Origin: JBCDBL01 sp039183635
GTDB lineage: Bacteria > Pseudomonadota > Alphaproteobacteria > Caulobacterales > Parvularculaceae
DNA length: 5,780 bases
Assembly (NCBI GenBank): GCA_039183635.1
Contig: JBCDBL010000174.1
Coordinates: 1-5,780, forward strand
Reading direction: 5' to 3'
A model generated the notes under the pieces. The model ran no database searches, was not told the origin of the DNA, and worked only from the letters and a program-made list of their open reading frames with translations. How positions within the stretch are numbered: position 1 is the first letter of the stretch; every line of letters starts with the position of its first letter. Shown piece after piece: positions 1 to 5,531 of the stretch. The position numbers were made by a program, and so were the translations under genes.

Positions 1-217
1 CGATCAACACGCTTAAAAACCCATCGACTGGCATTCCGGTGAAGAAGGGCGCGTCATGCACCATGCGCGCGCGTTCCAGCTGGATGGCGGCGTAAAGCGC
101 CAGTAACCCAGACAGAAGGGCGAAGCCGTAAGGTGCGGAAACTGTAAACCAATAAAGCGGTACATCGATTAACGCTGCAACTGCGATAACGATCACCCAA
201 ACAACAAGCGCAATCAT
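1..217 (-). CDS. Unrecognised small membrane protein, N-terminal 72 residues (3' end off the window)
   Basis: An open frame runs from an ATG at 217 to the left edge without a stop, giving 72 residues. Residues about 2-18 and 30-45 are hydrophobic helices, likely membrane segments; between them is a short loop with Tyr, Trp and Pro. After the second helix comes a charged stretch (QLERARMVHD) and then a third hydrophobic region that is cut by the window edge. I do not recognise the family. The start is uncertain. ATG 217 has a G-rich stretch about 6 bases upstream. An in-frame GTG at 265 has a better-placed GAGGA and would add 16 polar residues. A third option, ATG 270 in another frame, gives an 18-codon ORF ending in TGA overlapping ATG 217 (ATGA), which could be a leader. 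The membrane-protein composition argues for real coding. Confidence 0.6.
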   Translation of the reverse strand, partial: MIALVVWVIVIAVAALIDVPLYWFTVSAPYGFALLSGLLALYAAIQLERARMVHDAPFFTGMPVDGFLSVLI

Positions 218-362
218 AAAAGGCCCCCATACCCCTTGGTCGCGCTGCGGCCCTCTCTGTAACACGACATTCCTCAAGAGGCCTAGCGCTTGCCGTCAGC
301 ATCGCCTGATAGGACCGGCAGATCAAGGGCTTCGTTCTCGCGGTCTTTGCGTAAAACTGATA

Positions 363-401
363 ACGACATTGGCAATAGCGTTGCCGATTCGTCAGTACTG
401 A
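363..401. other. Small hairpin plus 10-bp palindrome in the intergenic stretch 218-476
   Basis: GGCAA (371-375) and TTGCC (381-385) form a 5-bp stem with a 5-base loop, flanked by ACGA/TCGT arms at 363-366 and 389-392. This is followed directly by the perfect palindrome TCAGTACTGA (392-401). The stretch lies upstream of the minus-strand membrane gene and downstream of the DUF1801 remnant, so it could be an operator or a weak processing or termination structure. No T-tract follows on either strand, so an intrinsic terminator is not supported. I see no convincing gene in 218-476. Confidence 0.25.
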
Positions 402-476
402 GCTTGTCGCTTCGCCAGTTTCACAGGCCGGTGTTCCCGAATTATTCAAGGGGGAGAACAAAGGAAGATGCTTAGT

Positions 477-821
477 TTACGTTTTCAGTGTATTTGGGTT
501 TTGCTCTCTCGTCTGCGAGGCGCTTGAAAGCACATCCACACTGGATCGCTTGAGATGGTGCGTAAGCGCCCTTTCGATTAAGAGTCCCAGCTTATCCAGC
601 GGAAGTTCTTCATTCGGTGTAAAGTGTATGGCGCGGTCGCCTTCATAGACAAAATCGTCAGGGAAAATCGTTTGAAAATCCAAAATGATCGTAGTTTGAC
701 AATGCGTGTAGATCGCGAAGCCGCCTCCTTTCGGCAAGCCCAGCCTTATGGCGGACCCTGATTTGGTTTGCAGGCGATAATTTGCACTGAGTACGGAACA
801 AACGTGACTGGGCCGGGCTGG
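477..821 (-). pseudogene. DUF1801-family protein, N-terminally truncated remnant
   Basis: Reading the minus strand from after a TAG at 822-824 to the TAA at 477-479 gives an open frame of 114 codons with no ATG. From codons near 782 onward the translation matches, from memory, the C-terminal two thirds of DUF1801 proteins: a Tyr then SGSAIRLG strand, a GFAIYTHCQTT segment, an F-P-D-D-F-VYEGDRAIHF segment, then EELPL and a final helix ending ALTHHL. The family's N-terminal helices and the W-G-x-P/A-Y segment before this point are missing, and I do not find them in the other two frames. Upstream sequence runs straight into the 3' end of tRNA-Pro. The only near start is TTG at 737, inside the conserved domain and without a good Shine-Dalgarno site. 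I therefore call it a decayed 5'-deleted gene. The alternative, a short expressed C-terminal domain, is less likely. The last ~20 residues are not conserved-looking. Confidence 0.6.
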
Positions 822-838
822 CTAAAATATTGGGACGA

Positions 839-915
839 TGGTCGGAGTGGCGAGATTCGAACTCACGACCCCTGCCTCCCGAAGACAGTGCTCTACCAGG
901 CTGAGCTACACTCCG
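839..915 (-). tRNA. tRNA-Pro, anticodon CGG, with encoded CCA
   Basis: On the minus strand a full cloverleaf reads from 915 to 839. The acceptor arms CGGAGTG (915-909) and CACTCCG (849-843) pair perfectly. The D arm is GCTC/GAGC. The anticodon stem CTGTC/GGCAG closes the loop TTCGGGA with anticodon CGG at 881-879. The T arm GTGAG/CTCGC holds TTCGAAT. The discriminator base is A (842) and the CCA end is encoded at 841-839. The CGG anticodon reads CCG proline codons. The gene is divergent from the tRNA-Gln gene to its right. Confidence 0.97.
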
Positions 916-1019
916 ATTAAGTTGCGTTCTATAACTAGGGCTTATCGACTGCGCAATATCTTAATGCGTCTGTAAGAGCTGCGAATGCGATGACGTGTTC
1001 GCGTATTTGCGAAAACGCA

Positions 1020-1070
1020 AGACAGGGCATTGCTTTCGCGATGCGAAAACGTTATCTACGCGCCCTGTCT
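1020..1070. repeat. Nested inverted repeat between the divergent tRNA genes
   Basis: Outer arms AGACAGGGC (1020-1028) and GCCCTGTCT (1062-1070) are perfect 9-bp complements. Inside them TTTCGC (1034-1039) and GCGAAA (1043-1048) form a second, 6-bp stem with a 3-base loop. The sequence TGCGAAAACG occurs both at 1008-1017 and at 1042-1051, a 34-bp direct repeat spacing. A further pair, GGCGT (1071-1075) and ACGCC (1096-1100), follows at once. The region 916-1127 must hold both divergent tRNA promoters, so the structure sits where a regulator could act. I could not assign clear -35/-10 boxes. No protein gene is supported here. Confidence 0.6.
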
Positions 1071-1127
1071 GGCGTAGGCTGTGAAGCGGTCCGAAACGCC
1101 AGGTAAAGCGCGGATTTTTCGCACCGT

Positions 1128-1202
1128 TGGGGTGTGGCCAAGTGGTAAGGCAACGGGTTTTGATCCCGTCATTCGCAGGTTCGAATCCTGCCACCCCAGC
1201 CA
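1128..1202 (+). tRNA. tRNA-Gln, anticodon TTG, with encoded CCA
   Basis: The acceptor arms TGGGGTG (1128-1134) and CACCCCA (1192-1198) pair perfectly. The anticodon stem ACGGG/CCCGT (1153-1157, 1165-1169) closes the loop TTTTGAT, with anticodon TTG at 1160-1162, which reads CAA and probably CAG. A GCAGG/CCTGC T arm carries TTCGAAT. The discriminator is G (1199) and CCA is encoded at 1200-1202. The 5' U-A type acceptor end is typical of bacterial tRNA-Gln. No clear intrinsic terminator follows. Confidence 0.97.
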
Positions 1203-1867
1203 ATCTTTATTGTATTCATAGCGCCCTTGATTTCTCGGAATATGCGAGCGCGCGGCATGTGTTGCGCATGCGAGGCGTTCGCAAGTGTTTGCCATAAAAA
1301 TGCTACGGTTCCAGATGTTGTAACTTTTTGGAACGAATGTTAGTTTGGCACAAAGGGCGTCGCATAATTTGGTTAAATTTTAAGGTGTTGCGTCTTTAAG
1401 AATATGCGCCGCAAGGCTGATCAATCTGCAGTTGGAAAGGTGATGGCGGGATTTGACGTTAATGGCGTCATTGCCTTTTAAAACTTACATCGCAGGTAGG
1501 AATTTAAGAAGATTAAGCTGGCGAGAGGCGGCGGAGCGGTATAAGATTTGCTCGTTGGGGGTTGAGTTAAGGTTTTCATGGTCTGTAAGATTGTGCCAAA
1601 ACTCAAAAAGCGGAGGTGGAGTTAATAAGAGCGTATTATGATCGCGACGTCTTTCGAGGGGCGAGAAACGTTGCGAGCGTTAATTTATGCCTGATTATAC
1701 GCTCAACAGTGCAATCTTAATTTTGGTTTTCTACAGTCGCGGTCTTGTGCCGGGCTATGGCGTCTCAGTGTGTGGCGTGCTTGGCGGGGTCGCGAATGTC
1801 GGAGTGGAGTCGGTGCTTTATTAAGCGCCGGCAGGTTTTCAAGAAATCTCTGCAGAAGAGGCGAGAT
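1203..1867. other. Long non-coding stretch upstream of the TonB-system operon
   Basis: This 665-bp stretch has no convincing gene. It is visibly richer in A/T than the flanking coding DNA, especially 1310-1400 and 1490-1700. Short frames at 1404-1481 (25 codons) and 1638-1694 (18 codons) have ATG starts but poor ribosome sites, and a TTG-started frame covers 1453-1641 with no protein-like pattern. The inverted repeat TGACG-N7-CGTCA (1454-1470) could be an operator. A weak promoter-like pair, TTGCGA (1671-1676) and GATTAT (1693-1698) with 16-bp spacing, lies about 170 bp before the first operon gene; each box matches the sigma-70 consensus at only 4 of 6 positions. I saw no recognisable Fur box. 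The promoter of the operon is presumably in here, but its position is not settled. Confidence 0.45.
1856..1861 (+). promoter_or_regulatory. Ribosome binding site fixing the DUF3450 start
   Basis: AAGAGG sits 6 bases before the ATG at 1868. The same frame stays open upstream to a TTG at 1745, but that extension would put 41 mostly basic and Cys-containing residues ahead of an otherwise ordinary signal peptide. The site therefore supports 1868. A second in-frame ATG at 1880 has no comparable site. Confidence 0.65.
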
Positions 1868-2644
1868 ATGGAACGAGTTATGAAATTTGGTCAATCTGCG
1901 GCGGCGGCGGCGCTGTTAAGCGCAATCGCAATCGCTCCGGCGCATGCGCAGCTGCGCGAGGCGATTAATACAAGTCAGCAGACGGCGAACCAATCCGCCG
2001 CTTCGCAGGAGCGCATCAACACCATTGATGAGCAAACCGAGGCTTTGGTGCGGGAATTTAGAGACGCGCTGAAGCAATATGAGCGTTTGACGCGCTATAA
2101 CGAGTCGCTTGAACGCCAGGTTGAAGCGCAGGAGCGTGAAATCGTTCAGCTCAGAACGGATATCGACGAGGTCGCGAACCTTCAGCGCGATATTTTCCCG
2201 ATGATTGAGGATATGCTCAGCGCAATTTCCCGCTTTGTCGAAGCGGACATGCCGTTCCTGCGCACCGAGCGCATGGGGCGGGTGGAGCGTTTGAATACGC
2301 TTTTAGATGACGCCAACGCGACGGCGGCCCAAAAATATCGCTCGCTGATGGAGGCGTTCGCCATTGAAAACGAGTATGGCCGCACGATTGAGGCCTATGA
2401 AGATGTTTTGATCGGCAACACCGAAGGCAAGCGCGTCGATTATCTGCGCATTGGCCGTGTTATCCTCATTTACAAGGCCAAGGACGATTCTGAAATGGGC
2501 GTGTGGGACAGGACCGCTGGTAAGTGGATCCCGCTGGATTCCTCCTATCTGCAGTCGGTGAAAACCGGCATTCGTATGGCGAACGAACAGATTCCGCCGG
2601 ATCTGCTGCCGATCCCGACGCCGGCGCCTGAGGCCGTCGAGTAG
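1868..2644 (+). CDS. Secreted coiled-coil DUF3450 protein of a TonB3-type system
   Basis: The product has 258 residues from the ATG at 1868. Residues 1-27 are a signal peptide: basic start, an Ala/Leu/Ile core with five Ala in a row, and an AHA cleavage site before QLREA. Residues about 30-105 are a heptad-rich coiled coil full of Glu, Gln and Arg. The rest carries the pattern I associate with DUF3450 (PF11932): FPMIEDML, then FVEADMPFLRTER, RVERLNTLL, then IENEYGRTIEAYE, then YLRIGRVILIYK and GVWD-x5-W near residue 220. The C-terminus is Pro-rich (PPDLLPIPTPAPE). Family members are periplasmic and are regularly encoded first in TonB-ExbB-ExbD operons with a long TtpC-like ExbB, as here. The exact role is unknown; an accessory coupling or scaffold part in the periplasm is an inference. 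The next gene starts 33 bp downstream. Confidence 0.88.
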   Translation: MERVMKFGQSAAAAALLSAIAIAPAHAQLREAINTSQQTANQSAASQERINTIDEQTEALVREFRDALKQYERLTRYNESLERQVEAQEREIVQLRTDIDEVANLQRDIFPMIEDMLSAISRFVEADMPFLRTERMGRVERLNTLLDDANATAAQKYRSLMEAFAIENEYGRTIEAYEDVLIGNTEGKRVDYLRIGRVILIYKAKDDSEMGVWDRTAGKWIPLDSSYLQSVKTGIRMANEQIPPDLLPIPTPAPEAVE

Positions 2645-2677
2645 GCCGTCTTCCGCGAGAACAAAGGAAACAGAGAA

Positions 2678-4057
2678 ATGAAATTCGTACGTGTCTTAGG
2701 ACTTTCTGTTTGCCTCGGCGCGGCTGCGTTGACGGCGAATATCATGGGGGCTCCCGTCATCTCTATGGCGACTGCGCAAGAGGCGGTGTCTTTGGACGAT
2801 GTCTTGCGCGCCATACGCCGTGAACAAGGCCAGGTCTCTGAAGAAAATCGTCAGCGCGAAGCGGAGTTTCGCAAGCGTCGCAACCAGCAGCAGGCGGAAC
2901 TAAATCGTTTGCGTCAGCAGGTCGCCGCCGCTGAGGCCCGCTCCAATCAGCTTGAATCGGAATTCAACGAAAACGAACGTGAAATCGCCGAGCTCGACGC
3001 TCAGCTGGCGGAACGCCAGGGCGAATTCGGCGAATTGTTCGGCGCCGCCCGCAGTACGGCGGCTGAAACCCGGGCGCAACTGGAGTCGTCTTTGATCAGC
3101 GCGCAAATTCCCGGGCGCGGCGATCCTTTGACCGAAATTGCGCAAAGCCGCACATTGCCTCGGATCGACCAGCTGCGCAGCTTGTGGCTGGTGCAGATGG
3201 AAGAAATGCTCCAGCAATCCAAGGTCGCGCGCTTTACCGCCGGCATCGAAAACAAGGAAGGTCTTTCTGAGGATCGCGATGTTGTTCGCATAGGACCGTT
3301 TACAGCGTTCAGCGGATCGAATTATCTGAAGTACGATATCAGCACGCAGCGCCTGGTGTTTCTGCAGCGCCAACCTGGCCAGGAAGCGCGCTCCGCAGCC
3401 GGCCGCGTCTTTAATTATGACGGCGACGGCGTTGTCAAAGGCGTGATCGATCCATCAAGCGGTCAACTTCTCAGCCTGCTTGTCGAAGCGCCGAATTTGG
3501 TGGAACGCATCAACCAGGGCGGCCTTGTCGGATACATTGTTATCGGCCTTGCGGCGTTCGGCGTCCTAATCGGCGTTTGGAAACTGATCACTTTGAATGC
3601 GACGCAAGGGGCTGTGAAAAGCCAGATGCGCAAGCAAAAGCCGAATAAGGGCAATCCGCTCGGTCGTGTCATGATGGCGTATGAAGCCAATCGCAACGCC
3701 GATGTCGAAACGCTTCAGCTGAAACTGGACGACGCCATTTTGAAGGAGCTGCCGAAGCTTGAAGGCGGCCTCAACACCGTCAAAGTGCTCGCTGCTGTGG
3801 CGCCGCTTCTCGGTCTGCTTGGCACCGTTACAGGTATGATCCAAACGTTCCAGGCGATCACGCTCTTCGGTACGGGCGATCCTAAGCTGATGGCGGGCGG
3901 TATTTCGCAAGCGCTTGTTACGACAGTTCTTGGTCTCGTCGCCGCTGTGCCGCTCTTGTTGCTTCACTCTTTTGCGAACGGCGCGAGCCGCCGCGTGTCG
4001 CAAATCTTGGAAGAGCAAGCCGCCGGCATGATCGCCGAGCATGCTGAGAACCGCTAA
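2678..4057 (+). CDS. ttpC: TtpC-like long MotA/TolQ/ExbB-domain protein
   Basis: The product has 459 residues and starts 9 bases after AAAGGA (2663-2668). Residues 1-34 look like a signal peptide ending ATAQ. Residues about 45-135 are a strongly charged coiled coil (Glu, Arg, Gln). A mixed globular periplasmic part (about 145-275) follows. The C-terminal third is an ExbB/TolQ proton-channel unit: a membrane helix at about 283-306, a cytoplasmic loop, then APLLGLLGTVTGM (375-387) and a last helix at about 408-430. This layout, longer than a normal ExbB (about 180-245), is that of TtpC of the Vibrio TonB3-type systems, where TtpC is needed together with TonB, ExbB and ExbD for iron-siderophore uptake. 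Channel threonines equivalent to E. coli ExbB T148 and T181 appear as T383 and T416; the position of ExbB E176 is Q411 by my hand alignment. Its substrate here is unknown. Confidence 0.87.
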   Translation: MKFVRVLGLSVCLGAAALTANIMGAPVISMATAQEAVSLDDVLRAIRREQGQVSEENRQREAEFRKRRNQQQAELNRLRQQVAAAEARSNQLESEFNENEREIAELDAQLAERQGEFGELFGAARSTAAETRAQLESSLISAQIPGRGDPLTEIAQSRTLPRIDQLRSLWLVQMEEMLQQSKVARFTAGIENKEGLSEDRDVVRIGPFTAFSGSNYLKYDISTQRLVFLQRQPGQEARSAAGRVFNYDGDGVVKGVIDPSSGQLLSLLVEAPNLVERINQGGLVGYIVIGLAAFGVLIGVWKLITLNATQGAVKSQMRKQKPNKGNPLGRVMMAYEANRNADVETLQLKLDDAILKELPKLEGGLNTVKVLAAVAPLLGLLGTVTGMIQTFQAITLFGTGDPKLMAGGISQALVTTVLGLVAAVPLLLLHSFANGASRRVSQILEEQAAGMIAEHAENR

Positions 4058-4082
4058 GCCTTAACAGAGGGAACCCCGTCTC

Positions 4083-4616
4083 ATGTTAGAGGCTCTCAAT
4101 CCTGTCAACGCATACGCCGGTCTTATCGACTTTCTTGAGACCGGCGGACAGGTCCTCTTCATTATCATGATCGCCACATTTGTCATGTGGGCTCTGATTG
4201 TGGAGCGGTTCTGGTTTTTCTCCACGGGCTACGGCGCGCTCGCCAAACGGGCGAAACGGGCTTGGGAAGCGCGGACAGACCATAAAAGTTGGTATGCCCA
4301 TGCTGTGCGCGAAAGGCTTTTGTCTGAAGTGCGCATTGAGGCTGAGCGGTCCTTGTCGCTTATTAAGGCCATGGTTGCGATCGCCCCGCTGTTGGGGCTT
4401 TTGGGTACGGTTACAGGCATGGTCGAGGTTTTTGACGTCATGGCCGTGACCGGGTCGAGCAACGCGCGCGCGATGGCGTCCGGCGTATCGAAGGCGACGA
4501 TCCCAACGATGGCGGGCATGGTCGCGTCTCTTTCCGGTGTATTTTTGTCGAACGTTCTTGATCGTCGGGCCAAGCGCTCCGTCGAGAAGCTCGCCGACGA
4601 TCTCGAATTGCAATAG
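4083..4616 (+). CDS. exbB: ExbB proton-channel subunit, short TonB3-type
   Basis: The product has 177 residues. Three membrane helices lie at about 21-42, 93-116 and 138-160, with a basic cytoplasmic loop (about 50-90) between the first two. The MotA/TolQ/ExbB signature APLLGLLGTVTGM (101-113) is nearly the same as in the TtpC-like protein upstream. With ExbD it should form the inner-membrane motor that uses the proton gradient to drive TonB. T109 and T142 fit E. coli ExbB T148 and T181, while the E176 position appears as K137 within GVSKATIPTMAG. That segment is how I remember short ExbB proteins of this operon type, so the change is likely a subfamily trait and not damage. The start follows AGAGGGA (4066-4072) at a slightly long 10-base spacing, 25 bp after the previous stop. 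Confidence 0.92.
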   Translation: MLEALNPVNAYAGLIDFLETGGQVLFIIMIATFVMWALIVERFWFFSTGYGALAKRAKRAWEARTDHKSWYAHAVRERLLSEVRIEAERSLSLIKAMVAIAPLLGLLGTVTGMVEVFDVMAVTGSSNARAMASGVSKATIPTMAGMVASLSGVFLSNVLDRRAKRSVEKLADDLELQ

Positions 4617-4633
4617 AACGGACCGTACGCATC

Positions 4634-5065
4634 ATGGCTATGAAACGTAAAAGAACGCGTCCGAATGACGAGGCAGACGTTAATGTCACGCCTTTGCTCG
4701 ACATTGTCTTCATCATGCTGATCTTCTTCATCGTGACGGCGACATTCGTCCGCGAAGTGGGCATCGACCTTGCCCGTCCGTCCGATGACGATCAAGAGGA
4801 TGAACAGGAATCGACCGCCAAAGCCATGGTGATATCGATTTCCGCCGAGGATCGCATCGTGGTCAACGGCGTACGCGAAATCGACAGGCGTGCTGTGCGG
4901 GCGAACGTCGAACGTTTTCTCGCTGAAGAACCCCAGGGCGGCGTCATTATTTCGGCTGCGCCGGAGGCGGCGACTGGCCTGGCGGTGGAGGTTCTCGACC
5001 AGGCGAAGGAGGCCGGCGCAGCAAATGTGTCGATTTCCATCGAAGCTGCGCAGGCGGCGGGGTAG
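4634..5065 (+). CDS. exbD: ExbD, first copy
   Basis: The product has 143 residues with the ExbD/TolR layout: a short basic cytoplasmic end (MAMKRKRTR), the stretch NVTPLLDIVFIMLIFFIV holding the single membrane helix, and a periplasmic domain of about 100 residues. D23 in PLLD is the proton-responsive Asp equivalent to E. coli ExbD D25. An acidic Asp/Glu/Gln linker (about 50-60) separates helix and domain. It starts 17 bp after exbB; the ribosome site is weak (only GGA about 11 bases upstream), so translational coupling to exbB is possible. An ATG two codons further in is an alternative start. The C-terminus is Ala-rich. It differs from the second ExbD downstream everywhere except the membrane segment. 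Confidence 0.93.
   Translation: MAMKRKRTRPNDEADVNVTPLLDIVFIMLIFFIVTATFVREVGIDLARPSDDDQEDEQESTAKAMVISISAEDRIVVNGVREIDRRAVRANVERFLAEEPQGGVIISAAPEAATGLAVEVLDQAKEAGAANVSISIEAAQAAG
4688..4738 (+). repeat. ExbD membrane-segment repeat, copy 1
   Basis: This 51-base stretch, coding TPLLDIVFIMLIFFIVT, matches positions 5170-5220 at 48 of 51 bases, with only three C/T differences, all at third or silent codon positions. The rest of the two exbD genes is clearly diverged. Confidence 0.9.
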
Positions 5066-5121
5066 TTTTAAGTTCAAGCGGACGTCTGTAACGGCGCGCC
5101 GCACCCGGAGAGAAAAAAGCT

Positions 5122-5520
5122 ATGGCTTTTAAGCGTAGAGAAGAAGAAGAAGACGTCGACGTCAACATGACGCCTTTGCTCGACATCGTCTTTATCATGT
5201 TGATCTTCTTCATCGTGACGTCCACTTTTGTAAAGGAGCCGGGGCAAGACGTCATACGTCCGCCGGCTGTGACGTCGACGGATCAAAAGCCGGCTATTCT
5301 GGTGGCGATTACGGCCGACAACGAGATCTGGATCAACAAGGAAGAAGTTGAGGTTGACAGCGTCCGCTTTGCAGCAGAACGGCTGCGGGCGGAAAATCCA
5401 AAAGGCGGTGCGGTCATCCAGGCCGATGCGGACTCTGACGCACAATATCTCGTCGACGTGCTCGACCAACTTCAGGCCGCTGGCGTAAGACAAATCGCCG
5501 TTGCGACGGAAGAAGATTAG
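5122..5520 (+). CDS. exbD: ExbD, second copy
   Basis: The product has 132 residues with the same ExbD/TolR layout as its neighbour: a charged cytoplasmic end (MAFKRREEEEDVDV), the membrane segment NMTPLLDIVFIMLIFFIV with the conserved Asp at D21, and a periplasmic domain. The start follows GGAGA (5107-5111) with about 10 bases of spacing, 56 bp after the first exbD. The N-terminus has four Glu in a row where the first ExbD has a basic run. The linker is shorter and less acidic. Both copies keep the key Asp, so both can take part in proton-driven coupling; a mixed ExbD dimer is one possibility. Two exbD genes in a row are common in TonB3/TtpC-type operons of alphaproteobacteria (recalled, not checked). 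Confidence 0.93.
   Translation: MAFKRREEEEDVDVNMTPLLDIVFIMLIFFIVTSTFVKEPGQDVIRPPAVTSTDQKPAILVAITADNEIWINKEEVEVDSVRFAAERLRAENPKGGAVIQADADSDAQYLVDVLDQLQAAGVRQIAVATEED
5170..5220 (+). repeat. ExbD membrane-segment repeat, copy 2
   Basis: Partner of 4688-4738, with 48 of 51 bases the same and an offset of 482 bp. It reflects an ancestral tandem duplication of exbD with strong constraint, or recent gene conversion, on the membrane segment. Confidence 0.9.
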
Positions 5521-5531
5521 GGGCCCGGTTT

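Noticed and set aside
290..475. Plus-strand 61-codon frame
   Set aside because: Starts with TTG without a good ribosome site, is rich in Arg and Ser as random GC-rich frames are, and overlaps intergenic structure.
961..1295. Minus-strand frames across the tRNA-Gln gene, including one beginning MAGVAGFEPAND
   Set aside because: They are antisense translations of the tRNA, a well-known annotation artefact; no ribosome site or protein pattern supports them.
1453..1641. Plus-strand 62-codon frame upstream of the operon
   Set aside because: TTG start, no Shine-Dalgarno site and no recognisable protein pattern; lies in A/T-rich non-coding DNA.
1745..1867. Extended N-terminus for the DUF3450 protein
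   Set aside because: The extra 41 residues would hide a standard signal peptide, and ATG 1868 has a well-spaced AAGAGG.
1898..1912. Five GCG triplets in a row as a phase-variable repeat
   Set aside because: It encodes the Ala run of a signal peptide; a triplet repeat would not shift the frame, and five copies are too few to suggest slippage control.
4229..5104. Long minus-strand frame of about 290 codons opposite exbB and exbD
   Set aside because: It is the antisense shadow of clearly recognisable exbB and exbD genes; its translation is Arg/His/Asp-rich without family features.
5152..5163. Perfect 12-bp palindrome GACGTCGACGTC
   Set aside because: Falls inside exbD coding for DVDV and is explained by codon choice for an acidic repeat; no sign of an operator role.
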